Assembly (NCBI GenBank): GCA_030620005.1
Contig: JAUXAJ010000035.1
Location: forward strand, 1 to 25,314
DNA length: 25,314 nt
DNA from: Promethearchaeota archaeon
GTDB lineage: Archaea > Asgardarchaeota > Lokiarchaeia > Sigynarchaeales > SOKP01
Direction: 5' to 3'
The first letter of the stretch is position 1; each line of letters begins with the position of its first letter. Positions 1 through 7,293 of this stretch are shown piece by piece. Made by a program: the position numbers and the translations under genes. Below the pieces are notes generated by a model. It saw only the letters and a list, made by a program, of their open reading frames with translations. It was not told where the DNA came from and searched no databases.

Positions 1-786
1 GCTTATTTGTGCATAATCTTCTTTTGGGACAATTCTCTGAAGGTATGGTCCAAGAGCATCTTCAAACTTATCTTCAACAATTTCTTGATCAACTCCTGGT
101 TTTAATCGATACATTATTTGATTAACTAATGGTGTGCTCGAATTTAGAAAATATCGACTCATGTACGTTACATCAACATAAAATATGGGAAAAGGCTCAA
201 AAGTTGGAAATAATATTGTGGCATCTAATGGGAATAATACAAATTCAGGAGAAAATCCTATATTACTTATTCTTGCACTCCTTTCCATCGATCCAAGCTT
301 AAGTCCAATTCTCTCTCCAATCTTAATGTCATGCTCATTTGCATAATTCCAATCTAAGCAGTATTCAACATTCTCAAGTGGCTTTTTTTTTTCAATGTCA
401 AGTAAATTAAAATAATGAGCCTTTCTCTTAGTATCTACACCGATTAGTAATCCATCAACTTTAGTACCATTTAAAATCATTTCAATTTTTTGCATGTAGC
501 GGAACTCGGGAAACTCCCATATTGATAAATATTCAGTAGAAATTTCTGTGATTTTTTGATCAACGACAGAATTTCTCACAGGATTTAAATACACTGTACC
601 GTCTGGATAATTTCCGCGTTCTATTACATCATCTAAGATCTCATATTGAGCGTCTACCATATAAAACATGGCGCTAGAAAATCCAATAGAAAATATCATC
701 AATATCAATATCGGTAATACCTTCGCTTTATTTTTACTAAGCGTCCGCCAACCTTTCTTCCACATGAACCAAAAAGATAAGCTCAT
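1..786 (-). CDS. ABC transporter permease, FtsX/MacB type (partial, C-terminus off the window)
   Basis: This is the membrane subunit of an ABC exporter. The reading frame is open from the ATG at 786 to the window edge and gives 262 residues without a stop. Residues 1-17 are basic, residues about 20-45 form one hydrophobic helix, and the rest is a long polar domain with no further membrane segment. That is the N-terminal layout of MacB/LolC/FtsX permeases: one helix, then a large extracytoplasmic domain; the remaining helices would lie beyond the edge. Its ATG follows directly on the TAA of the ATPase gene, so the two are translationally coupled. The substrate cannot be told. The family assignment rests on the layout and the LolD/MacB-like partner rather than on a clear motif. 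Confidence 0.8.
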   Translation of the reverse strand, partial: MSLSFWFMWKKGWRTLSKNKAKVLPILILMIFSIGFSSAMFYMVDAQYEILDDVIERGNYPDGTVYLNPVRNSVVDQKITEISTEYLSIWEFPEFRYMQKIEMILNGTKVDGLLIGVDTKRKAHYFNLLDIEKKKPLENVEYCLDWNYANEHDIKIGERIGLKLGSMERSARISNIGFSPEFVLFPLDATILFPTFEPFPIFYVDVTYMSRYFLNSSTPLVNQIMYRLKPGVDQEIVEDKFEDALGPYLQRIVPKEDYAQIS

Positions 787-1566
787 TTAATCACCACTAT
801 TGTTTTTTAACAATTCTCGACGTGCAATATCTGTACTTTTAAATATACGTCCATCTCGAATGTGAATATGGTCTTTAGCATATTTATTTGCCATGTCAAT
901 ATCGTGAGTAACAATTAATATCGTTTTACTATATTCTTGAGATAGTTCTTTCAACAATTTGTATATCTCGTTGCTTTTAACTGTATCTAAGTTTCCCGTG
1001 GGCTCGTCTGCGAGAATTAGAATTGGATCTTTTACTAAAGCCCTAGCAATAGCCACTCTTTGTTGCTCACCACCAGAAAGTTGGTTTGGATAGTTTTTAA
1101 ATTTATCACCTATTCCCATCCGATCTAATAACTCAGTAGATTTCTTTTTCGGTTTCTTGATATGAGAAAATCTAGCCGCTAATTCAACATTTTCCAAGGC
1201 CGATAAAATTGGTATGAGGTTGTAGAATTGAAAGATTACTCCAATCTTCATGCGCCTATATAATGTTAATTCTTGTTTCGAAAGTTTTGTAATATCTCTT
1301 CCTTCAACAAAAATTTCTCCTAAATCTGGCGAATCAAGACCTCCTAACACGTTTAATAAGGTTGTTTTTCCACATCCTGAAGGTCCTAAGATCATCTTGA
1401 AAGCCCCTTTTTCCACTTCAAAATTAATACCATTTAACGCCCTTACTTCAAGATCTCCAGTTTTGAAAGTTTTATGTACTTCTCGGACTATTATTTTAGT
1501 GCCTTCTTGAATATTTTCGTTACTGATATTTTTATTATGTGTTATTTTTAATTCCTTATTTTTCAT
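787..1566 (-). CDS. ABC transporter ATP-binding protein, LolD/MacB family
   Basis: This is the ATP-hydrolysing subunit of the exporter whose permease follows at 786. All nucleotide-binding motifs are present: Walker [10 protein letters not shown] (residues 61-69), Q-loop Gln113, signature LSGGEQQR (163-170), Walker B LILADEP (183-189) and the switch His221. The spacing and the sequence around [15 protein letters not shown] are typical of the LolD/MacB/FtsE branch, which drives mechanotransmission-type permeases. The protein has 259 residues against about 225-235 for the family. The excess is a polar, Lys/Asn-rich N-terminal extension of about 25 residues. An AAGGA a few bases before the ATG supports this start. 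Upstream, 1567-1772 holds no gene, only AT-rich sequence and the T-rich end of the porA transcript. Confidence 0.95.
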   Translation of the reverse strand: MKNKELKITHNKNISNENIQEGTKIIVREVHKTFKTGDLEVRALNGINFEVEKGAFKMILGPSGCGKTTLLNVLGGLDSPDLGEIFVEGRDITKLSKQELTLYRRMKIGVIFQFYNLIPILSALENVELAARFSHIKKPKKKSTELLDRMGIGDKFKNYPNQLSGGEQQRVAIARALVKDPILILADEPTGNLDTVKSNEIYKLLKELSQEYSKTILIVTHDIDMANKYAKDHIHIRDGRIFKSTDIARRELLKNNSGD

Positions 1567-1731
1567 TGTTCCTTTTTAATATATCCTCGAAATTTATTAC
1601 ATTTTTTAATGATATCTTCAACACTCAATAGTTTTTCTCTATCTTTAAAATCAAAAAAACTCTTACTTATCTAAAACTTTTCATGTATCTAGTAAAAAAG
1701 TCTCTATTATTAATGGAATAAAAATAAGTTT

Positions 1732-1752
1732 AAAAAAAGAAATTTAAAAAAA
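1732..1752 (-). terminator. T-rich termination region after porA
   Basis: On the minus strand, 20-40 nt after the porA stop, there are two runs of seven T separated by AAATTTC. Oligo-T tracts without a strong hairpin are the usual intrinsic termination signal in archaea. The call rests on composition and position only. Confidence 0.4.
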
Positions 1753-1772
1753 TTCTCTCTAGTTTCGACATT

Positions 1773-2996
1773 TTATCGGTCTACTCCGCTAATCTTATCT
1801 TTGGTTTCTCTCACACCGAGATAGGAATATAGTTGTCCTTTCATATCCGAAACGGATTGAACTTTTTTCTTGGCCACATTAAATTCGTCCCGTGTCACAT
1901 CTCTTCCGCCCAATCCTACAATGAAACATCTAAATATTGTCCCCATTGAATACAAAGCAGTAGCAATTGACATTGAAAACGGAGGTAAGAGATTGTTCAA
2001 AGAATCTGATTTTTCTAAAATAATCAACTTCTCGATGCCGTGATCTTCTACAATTTTTTGAAGTTGTTGGTATGGAAACGGTCGATAGGCTCGAATTTTA
2101 ATCAGACCTGTGTCTTTATTCTTAGTCATCCAACTAATGATATTTCCACACATTGAACCCATCGTGATAAATGCTGTTTTTGAAGAATTGTCTAAATTGT
2201 ACGTTTCAATTAAGTCGTATTCTCTTCCCGTAGCTTCTTTAAATCGCCTAAAAACCTCGACCATTTTTCCCAAAACAGGTTTCTTCTCTTCGTCTAACCT
2301 CATTCTTCCTTCCATGAAATAACTTGGAGTTACAATTCCCCCCCACGTTCCTGGTTTTTCGGTATCAACGGTGTGTCTTGGTTTCTTGGGCGTCAATTTT
2401 TGAACCACCGAGTCGGGGATTAAGGTTAATTTTTGCACGGAGTGAGATATTATAAAACCATCGTGGACAAACATCGTAGGAAATAATGTATCTTCAGAAA
2501 TCATTACAGAAAGAATTGCTGCGTCGTAAGTTTCTTGCACATTCTCAGAAACAATGCAATTCCAGCCAAAATCAGTTAAGACGAATTCCCAAGAATTCCA
2601 AATCGACAAATTAGGGGCGTTAAAAGCTCTAGCCGATATCATCATTGTTAAAGGCACGCGCCATCCAACGGCCATGGGCAACGCTTCAGCCATCAACAAA
2701 TAACCTTGAGACGCAGTTGCAGTAAAAGTTCGGGCGCCTGCAGCGCAAGCAGCAGTAGAATAGCTCATTGCAGCCAATTCAGATTCCACATTTACAAATG
2801 CTGCTTTTAATCTACCTTGATGAACTACATCAGATAGCCCTTCAACCGACTGGGTCTGTGGAGTAATGGGAAAAGCACAAATAACATCCGGGTCCGTTTG
2901 AGTGACTCCTCCAGCAACGGCGTAATTTCCAATCATGGCAGTTTCGATAGGTTCTTTAATTTCCTTAAAGAATAACTTCATTGGTTCGATGGACAT
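1773..2996 (-). CDS. porA: Pyruvate/2-oxoacid:ferredoxin oxidoreductase, alpha subunit
   Basis: This is the alpha subunit of the CoA-dependent 2-oxoacid:ferredoxin oxidoreductase, which converts pyruvate (or a related 2-oxoacid) and CoA to acyl-CoA, CO2 and reduced ferredoxin in the cytoplasm. It has 407 residues, close to the roughly 390-400 usual for PorA. The N-terminal part carries family-typical stretches: GNYAVAGGVTQTDPDVICAF (with ITPQT just after), then FVNVESELAAMSYSTAACAAGAR and FTATASQGYLLMAEALPMAVG. The C-terminal part has the IRAYRPFPYQQL and LEKSDSLN regions of transketolase-like domain II. It lies 123 nt downstream of the fused gamma-delta gene on the same strand. In four-subunit archaeal enzymes porB usually follows porA, but here an ABC transporter follows. 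Pyruvate rather than a branched-chain 2-oxoacid is the likeliest substrate but is not proven by sequence. Confidence 0.93.
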   Translation of the reverse strand: MSIEPMKLFFKEIKEPIETAMIGNYAVAGGVTQTDPDVICAFPITPQTQSVEGLSDVVHQGRLKAAFVNVESELAAMSYSTAACAAGARTFTATASQGYLLMAEALPMAVGWRVPLTMMISARAFNAPNLSIWNSWEFVLTDFGWNCIVSENVQETYDAAILSVMISEDTLFPTMFVHDGFIISHSVQKLTLIPDSVVQKLTPKKPRHTVDTEKPGTWGGIVTPSYFMEGRMRLDEEKKPVLGKMVEVFRRFKEATGREYDLIETYNLDNSSKTAFITMGSMCGNIISWMTKNKDTGLIKIRAYRPFPYQQLQKIVEDHGIEKLIILEKSDSLNNLLPPFSMSIATALYSMGTIFRCFIVGLGGRDVTRDEFNVAKKKVQSVSDMKGQLYSYLGVRETKDKISGVDR

Positions 2997-3119
2997 GGTT
3001 AATTACCTCTGAACTTTAATTAAATAGAATATATGATTTATATTATTATAATTTATTAATAATTATATTGAATTCTAAAAAACTTTTTCATATAAAATAT
3101 TAAAAAAAAAAATTATACC

Positions 3120-4112
3120 TTAAGTTTCCGGCGCAGCACAAGATGCCGGACCTTGTTTCATTCTTTTATCTATAGCGTTAACCGGGCAAATATTTAGGCA
3201 ATTTTGGCAAGATTTGCAGTGGCCCATATCAATCCCCGTCATGTGCCATTGCCCGTCATCTCCCTTTTCTCTGAGTATTGCGAAATCGGGGCAAATATAC
3301 CAGCATTGAGCGCAATCAGTGCATTTTTCTTCGTCCCAAATAATGTCCCATTCACCCCAGGAGCCCGTATTAACTTGAGCGCTTCCAATTTGAATTACAT
3401 CTTCGTCGCAATACCAAACACCAGCAATATCAACTTCTTTATATCCTGGAAGTCCTAAAAAGACTTGTTGCCAAGGAACTTTTGTATCCACGGTAAAATC
3501 GAGTTCAGGAGCGTCTTTACTCTCGTACACGCAAGTTTCTTCTATTGCTTGTTTTATCGCTTCAATGTTCTTTCCTGCTATGGCTCCCTTAAACCTTTTC
3601 ATTATTGCATCAGAGAGCGCTTCAAAAGAAAATATCGGTCCCACGCGAATCAAGGCGCCAAGAATAATTGTGTTCGTAATATTTCTTCCCAATACATCCA
3701 TAGCGATTCTTGTCGCATCAATCGTTGCCACATTTATGTCTTTTCTACCAACAGCCTCTTGAATTTGAACTTGGTCCAAGACCGTGTTAACGATGAGCCA
3801 CCCTCCTGGAGGCACCCCCGCAGTTACGTCTATTTCTCCAAGTAAAGAAGGGTCCAGCACGGCAACGAATTGAGGCGCGTAAACTTGCTCGTTGGTCCTT
3901 ACTAATTCCTCGTTCGCACTAAGCCTCACGTAACTTTCAGTTGGCGAGCCCATTCTTTCTGCACCAAATCTTGGTTGGCAAACGCCATAGCCGTAAAATG
4001 CTTCAACGCATAAATTTGAAGCTGTCACCCCGCCTTGGCCCCCGCGAGCGTGAAAACGCAAATTTACGACGTTTTCCTTCAAGATTTCCTTTAATTGGTC
4101 TTGATTTAACAA
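3120..4112 (-). CDS. porG: Fused gamma-delta subunit of pyruvate/2-oxoacid:ferredoxin oxidoreductase
   Basis: Two Por subunits are joined in one 330-residue chain. Residues about 17-200 are the gamma domain (FHARGGQGGVTASNL at 20-34, RFGAERMGSPTESYVR after it). Residues about 235-315 are the delta ferredoxin domain: the VNTGSW entry segment, then two complete 4Fe-4S motifs, C264/C267/C270/C274 and C299/C302/C305/C309. The ferredoxin part relays electrons from the TPP/Fe-S core to external ferredoxin. The start is the TTG at 4110-4112. No ATG precedes the conserved gamma motif, and an in-frame TAA (4119-4121) blocks any earlier start. The upstream leader is an almost pure A-tract with no Shine-Dalgarno sequence. 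The gene is followed by porA and probably cotranscribed with it. Gamma-delta fusions occur in the family; the beta subunit is not in this window. Confidence 0.92.
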   Translation of the reverse strand: MLNQDQLKEILKENVVNLRFHARGGQGGVTASNLCVEAFYGYGVCQPRFGAERMGSPTESYVRLSANEELVRTNEQVYAPQFVAVLDPSLLGEIDVTAGVPPGGWLIVNTVLDQVQIQEAVGRKDINVATIDATRIAMDVLGRNITNTIILGALIRVGPIFSFEALSDAIMKRFKGAIAGKNIEAIKQAIEETCVYESKDAPELDFTVDTKVPWQQVFLGLPGYKEVDIAGVWYCDEDVIQIGSAQVNTGSWGEWDIIWDEEKCTDCAQCWYICPDFAILREKGDDGQWHMTGIDMGHCKSCQNCLNICPVNAIDKRMKQGPASCAAPET

Positions 4113-4188
4113 TTTTTTTTATTTTTTTTTTTTTTATATAAAATGTTTTTAATGTAATGTAATATAATATAAATATTATAAAGATTTT

Positions 4189-4236
4189 AAAAAAAAAAAA
4201 AGTGATTATTTAATACTAACGCTCTTAATGCGTTAG
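4189..4236 (-). terminator. Hairpin plus T-run terminator after the GPH symporter
   Basis: On the minus strand a perfect 7-bp stem CTAACGC/GCGTTAG (4216-4222 with 4230-4236, loop of 7) is followed, 14 nt later, by 13 consecutive T (4189-4201). The TAA stop of the symporter lies inside the first arm of the stem. This resembles a bacterial intrinsic terminator more than the plain T-tracts seen elsewhere in the window. Confidence 0.6.
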
Positions 4237-5651
4237 AGATCTAATTCTTTTAATTTTGCCTGAATTTCTTGCACTTTTGCAGGCGTTAAATCGTAGAGTT
4301 TCCAAAAAAGTAGAGTCCCAATCAACAAGAAGATCATTGGAATCACTCCGATGGTAAGTTGAATTCCCCAGATTGCTAAACCACCTTGGGTATCGGCACC
4401 CTCAACAAATCCGGTTAAATCGTGAACAACAGCAAAGATAATTGCTTGAGCCACTATTGCAAACCGCATTAAAAATGCATTAACACCGTTGAAAAGGCCT
4501 TCGTTTCTTTTTCCCGATCTTGTAACGCTTTCATCAATTATATCGGCAAAAATTGGTCTACTTACGGCAAAAATTCCTGCTATGCCTACACCCCATAAAA
4601 TTAGTATGATTACCCAGCTAGTCAAATCAACCAAGAATGTCATTGGAAGTGTAAAGATACAAGACACAATCGCACCGATTATTAAGACCTTTCTGTTATC
4701 ATTAATTTTTTTGGCGAATTTAATCCATATGGGAGTAGAAACTAAACTACTTATTAAATATCCTGCCATGATGATGGTTGAATATACTGCAGGCAAGTTC
4801 AAAACGAAGCGAAGTCCGTATTGTAGAGACCCTAGCAAGCAAGCCCTTAATATGTTATAGCCAAGAAATAAGCATATATAGGCGACGAAACTTTTTTGTT
4901 TTAAGGCCAATTTAACAGTTTCCATTAGTGAAACTTTATCGCCTTTTTCTTTTTGGAGTTCCCACGCATTTAAAAATCGATCGATTGTTTCCTGATCTTC
5001 TCGCAGACCTGGTATGACAAAAACACCAACGATTAACGAAACGATTACCAATATCCAAGCTTGGTCTATAAATGATTCCTTAACACCATAATGAATAAAA
5101 AATGGTGGTACTAGCGAGCCAAAGGCTATTCCTAAGTAACCTAAAATCATTATAATTCCGCCAGCAGTCCTTCTCTCGTCAAGATCTCGAAATTTATCGG
5201 CAAATAGGGCTCCAAAATTGACTCCCCAGAAAGAAATAGTCGTGTCAAATAAACAAGTGGCAAAAATGAGCCACCCAAAAATTATCCACTGCCCTTCAAC
5301 AGGATCGACGTTAGGAGGGGCATATAAAAGCACGTATATTAAAATCGAAGGAAACATCGAACTAACAATCCATGGCAAGCGTCTCCCATATTTTTTGGTG
5401 AAAAAAAAGGGACGATCACAAATATAGCCTACTAAAGGGTCATTCACGGCATTCCATATCGCGTAAATGATAAACCCTAAAGCCGCAAGCCAGCTTTCTA
5501 AACCAATTTCGGCTTCGTAAAAATAAAAAACATACGCCCCAAATGTAATCGCAAAAGTCTGCATTATGAAATCGCCTAAACCGTATGATGCCATGCTTAA
5601 CTTGGAATGTAAAATGTCGGGACTTCCTTTGTTATTTATATCATTTTTCAT
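4233..5651 (-). CDS. MFS transporter, glycoside-pentoside-hexuronide (GPH):cation symporter family
   Basis: This is an integral membrane symporter that would import a sugar or glycoside with Na+ or H+. It has 472 residues and about 12 hydrophobic segments. The family signature NDPLVGYICDR (residues 70-80) is followed by the cytoplasmic loop KKYGRRLPWI (86-95), the GPH version of the MFS loop 2-3 motif. A second-half feature is the SRPIFADIIDE segment, typical of the MelB/XylP/UidB branch. The start ATG at 5651 has a TATA element about 50 nt upstream and shares a 149-nt divergent promoter region with the gene at 5801. The substrate cannot be read from the sequence, and no glycoside hydrolase is adjacent. 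The next gene downstream is separated by a clear terminator, so this is probably a single-gene transcript. Confidence 0.9.
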   Translation of the reverse strand: MKNDINNKGSPDILHSKLSMASYGLGDFIMQTFAITFGAYVFYFYEAEIGLESWLAALGFIIYAIWNAVNDPLVGYICDRPFFFTKKYGRRLPWIVSSMFPSILIYVLLYAPPNVDPVEGQWIIFGWLIFATCLFDTTISFWGVNFGALFADKFRDLDERRTAGGIIMILGYLGIAFGSLVPPFFIHYGVKESFIDQAWILVIVSLIVGVFVIPGLREDQETIDRFLNAWELQKEKGDKVSLMETVKLALKQKSFVAYICLFLGYNILRACLLGSLQYGLRFVLNLPAVYSTIIMAGYLISSLVSTPIWIKFAKKINDNRKVLIIGAIVSCIFTLPMTFLVDLTSWVIILILWGVGIAGIFAVSRPIFADIIDESVTRSGKRNEGLFNGVNAFLMRFAIVAQAIIFAVVHDLTGFVEGADTQGGLAIWGIQLTIGVIPMIFLLIGTLLFWKLYDLTPAKVQEIQAKLKELDL

Positions 5652-5700
5652 TTCTAAATCACTTTTAGATCAAGATTTTCTTTTATAATTTTCTTTTATA

Positions 5701-5710
5701 ATTTTATAAA
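5701..5710 (-). promoter_or_regulatory. TATA box for the GPH symporter gene
   Basis: On the minus strand TTTATAAAAT lies about 50 nt before the ATG at 5651, which predicts a short leader of about 25-30 nt. Two direct copies of TTTTCTTTTATAA (plus strand, 5673-5700) sit between it and the gene and could hold operator sites; that part is speculative. Confidence 0.45.
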
Positions 5711-5737
5711 TCGATGTATTAGTTTAAAAAGGTATCA

Positions 5738-5746
5738 TTTATAAAA
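5738..5746 (+). promoter_or_regulatory. TATA box for the DIP1984-family gene
   Basis: TTTATAAAA lies 55-63 nt before the ATG at 5801. The predicted transcript start near 5768 leaves a leader of about 30 nt that holds GAGGA at 5789-5793, a suitable ribosome binding site 7 nt before the ATG. Confidence 0.5.
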
Positions 5747-5800
5747 ACAAATACACTTGTAACTCATGCATTTCTAAATAAAAATATCGAGGATTTTATA

Positions 5801-6259
5801 ATGTTATTAGGAGCAGCTTTACAAGAGCTAAAGATAAAACAGAGTAAACTTGCCCGATTGTATGTTCTTAGACGGGAAACTTTTAATGTTTTGGAAAACA
5901 AAGAGATTGAGGTTAATTTTGGAGAAGTTTCTCGGGAAATTAACGAATTACTTCAAGAAATTCGAGATCTTAAAGTAAAAATAGCAAAAACTAATAATAG
6001 TTCATATCTCGAAGTCGAGAGCAAAAAAATGTCGATTCAAGAATTGATACTACTCATTGGTGATTTGAGATCTGAATTAATGCAAATGCAGTATCTTAAA
6101 ACTCGTGGTCCTGTATACTTGGGTGGACAAGCAGTCGAATATATTCCACAAAAACGGCAAGATGAGATTGCCCAGATGATTTCGGATATCGAAAAGAAAA
6201 AAGCAGATATGGACAAGTTGCTTCAAGCTAAAAATTGGTCAGTTGAGCTTGTAAAGTAA
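5801..6259 (+). CDS. DIP1984/septicolysin-like coiled-coil protein
   Basis: This is a 152-residue soluble, helix-rich protein matching the DIP1984 family, whose members are sometimes labelled septicolysin-like. Supporting features are the N-terminal LGAALQELKIKQSKLARL helix, the central INELLQEIRDLKVKIAKTNNSS segment (the family has a conserved Asn-rich turn there), the LGGQAVEYI stretch, and the C-terminal AKNWSVELVK, which resembles the family's typical ending of a Trp followed by Thr-Glu-Leu. Most of the chain is predicted coiled coil with no catalytic motif, signal peptide or membrane segment. The biochemical role of the family is not established, and the septicolysin name should not be read as proof of haemolysin activity. 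A good ribosome binding site (GAGGA) supports the start. Confidence 0.8.
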   Translation: MLLGAALQELKIKQSKLARLYVLRRETFNVLENKEIEVNFGEVSREINELLQEIRDLKVKIAKTNNSSYLEVESKKMSIQELILLIGDLRSELMQMQYLKTRGPVYLGGQAVEYIPQKRQDEIAQMISDIEKKKADMDKLLQAKNWSVELVK

Positions 6260-6310
6260 AGTAAGTTATTAATCGTGCGTAGAACAAACCGTGAATCTTG
6301 GAGTTGAGAG

Positions 6311-6360
6311 AAAGCACCACTGGTAACGGATTATCCAATCCGCTGGGTTCAATTCCCAAT
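6311..6360 (+). other. Degenerate tRNA-like segment (possible tRNA remnant)
   Basis: The segment reads like the middle of a tRNA. It has a D-loop-like TGGTAA (6321-6326), a 5-bp stem CGGAT/ATCCG (6327-6331 with 6338-6342) with loop TATCCA, and a T-arm TGGG/CCCA (6344-6347 with 6355-6358) closing a canonical 7-base TTCAATT loop. It is not an intact tRNA. The anticodon-like loop has 6 bases instead of 7, there is no room for a variable loop, the D-stem pairs poorly, and no 5' sequence complements the bases after the T-arm (TTTGTGA). A decayed or truncated tRNA is the best reading; chance is possible. Confidence 0.35.
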
Positions 6361-6375
6361 TTGTGAAGCTTTATA

Positions 6376-6424
6376 GATTAACACTCATGGTTTAAAGATT
6401 AAGGCTCATGGATTAAGGCTCAAA
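6376..6424 (+). repeat. Three imperfect copies of a 14-15 bp direct repeat
   Basis: GATTAACACTCATGG (6376-6390), GATTAAGGCTCATG (6397-6410) and GATTAAGGCTCAAA (6411-6424) form a short direct-repeat cluster just after the tRNA-like segment. The second and third copies abut. Their function is unknown. Confidence 0.55.
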
Positions 6425-6459
6425 TTCGCTATTCTGTTAATTTCGGGATTCTAGGGAAG

Positions 6460-6500
6460 ATCCTTCGGGATACATCTCGCGGGTTCTAATGCGCACGATG
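6460..6500 (+). ncRNA. Candidate structured RNA: two adjacent hairpins, one with a UUCG tetraloop
   Basis: ATCC-TTCG-GGAT (6460-6471) forms a 4-bp stem closed by C-G around UUCG, an unusually stable tetraloop. Right after it, CATCT (6473-6477) and GCG (6479-6481) can pair with CGC (6492-6494), A6495 and GATG (6497-6500), giving an 8-bp stem with one bulged C on each side and a 10-base loop. The pairing was found by eye. No known RNA family (RNase P, SRP, C/D or H/ACA guide) is recognised. Strand is taken from the neighbouring genes. Confidence 0.25.
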
Positions 6501-6507
6501 AGGTCTC

Positions 6508-6621
6508 ATGCTTTTATTACCTAAATTGCCGCTCAAATCGCGACAAGTTAAAATTGCTGACATTTATCTTAAAGATCAATTCCAACCTGAAGTATTAACA
6601 GAGGAAGTTGAAAAAGGATAA
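6508..6621 (+). CDS. Small hypothetical ORF (37 residues)
   Basis: An ATG at 6508 opens 37 codons ending in TAA at 6619-6621; an in-frame TGA at 6499-6501 rules out an earlier start. The product begins MLLLPKLPLKSRQ and ends in an acidic TEEVEKG tail. No family is recognised. It has no clear ribosome binding site, and its start overlaps the end of the hairpin region, so it may be a fragment of a larger lost gene or chance. It stops about 100 nt before the gene at 6722. Confidence 0.25.
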   Translation: MLLLPKLPLKSRQVKIADIYLKDQFQPEVLTEEVEKG

Positions 6622-6690
6622 AAATAACAAGATTTCGTGTTGATAAAATTTAAACGAATTTAACGTTGTATTTATTCTTGCCCCAAAAAT

Positions 6691-6700
6691 TTTATAAATA
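6691..6700 (+). promoter_or_regulatory. TATA box giving a probably leaderless transcript
   Basis: TTTATAAATA is centred about 26 nt before the ATG at 6722. Archaeal transcription starts about 25-27 nt after the TATA centre, so the mRNA would begin at or next to the start codon. The lack of a Shine-Dalgarno sequence before this ATG fits. Confidence 0.6.
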
Positions 6701-6721
6701 GATAAAGGTTAAATTAGAATC

Positions 6722-7261
6722 ATGGTAAAGAAAATTAAAACGGATAAGAATAAATTATTAATTGGGGTGATTTCAGATACTCATATCCCTTCAGAATCAA
6801 AAAGCATTCCAGATAGAGTCATCAAAGATTTTAAAGAAAAAAAAATTGACTACTTGCTTGCTGTAGGAGACTATACCACATTTGAAGCATATGAAAGTAT
6901 TGTAAACGCTTTTGGTGTTGAAAAGGTTTTTGCAGTCCTCGGAAACATGGATTCTGATGTCAAGTTACAAGAAACTTTACCCGAAACGATTGAAATTGAA
7001 GTATTAGGTCATAGAATTTTCATGATTCATGGGGGCGGTTCCCCACACTTCATTGTTAATAGATTAAAAAAGAAACACGATTTGTCTGAGTGTGATATTG
7101 TCGTCTTCGGCCACACCCACCATCCCTTTAATCAAAAAAAAGATGGAAAATTGTTCATAAACCCAGGAAGTGTAAACGATAAGAGATTCACCGATGTTAA
7201 CTCTTATGGATATCTTCACGTCTCCAAAGAAAAGGTTGAGTTTGAAATCATTACTCTTTAA
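6722..7261 (+). CDS. Metallophosphoesterase, MJ0936/YfcE family phosphodiesterase
   Basis: This is a cytoplasmic phosphodiesterase of the calcineurin-like fold, 179 residues, the usual length for the MJ0936/YfcE group. The five metal-binding blocks are all present: D19-T-H21, G49-D50, G74-N75 with D77, H103 (in FMIHGG) and the G130-H131-T-H133 block. These would hold two divalent metals, often Mn or Ni in characterised relatives. The physiological substrate of the family is not settled; characterised members cleave artificial phosphodiesters and some act on 2',3'-cyclic nucleotides. The gene has its own promoter and is probably leaderless. It converges with the M28 peptidase gene, with 32 nt between the stop codons. 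Confidence 0.93.
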   Translation: MVKKIKTDKNKLLIGVISDTHIPSESKSIPDRVIKDFKEKKIDYLLAVGDYTTFEAYESIVNAFGVEKVFAVLGNMDSDVKLQETLPETIEIEVLGHRIFMIHGGGSPHFIVNRLKKKHDLSECDIVVFGHTHHPFNQKKDGKLFINPGSVNDKRFTDVNSYGYLHVSKEKVEFEIITL

Positions 7262-7293
7262 TTCTTCCGTCAAGCTTGTCTTGAATGAATGTC

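Larger units (their letters stand above)
6260..6721. other. Intergenic island, more GC-rich than its surroundings, with RNA-like elements
   Basis: These 462 bases lie between two plus-strand genes. Their middle part (about 6290-6510) is visibly richer in G and C than other intergenic DNA in the window. From left to right it holds a degenerate tRNA-like segment, short direct repeats, two adjacent hairpins, a 37-codon ORF, and the promoter of the gene at 6722. Each is listed separately. No known protein family is recognisable here. Confidence 0.5.

Noticed and set aside
3465..3845. 126-codon plus-strand ORF inside porGD
   Set aside because: It lies entirely opposite a well-supported conserved gene, has no domain, and its composition is that of an antisense shadow.
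4489..4860. 123-codon plus-strand ORF opposite the GPH symporter
   Set aside because: Antisense to conserved membrane segments, with no independent ribosome binding site or recognisable family.
6300..6372. Intact tRNA gene
   Set aside because: The T-arm is convincing, but there is no acceptor stem, no variable loop, and the anticodon-like loop has six bases.
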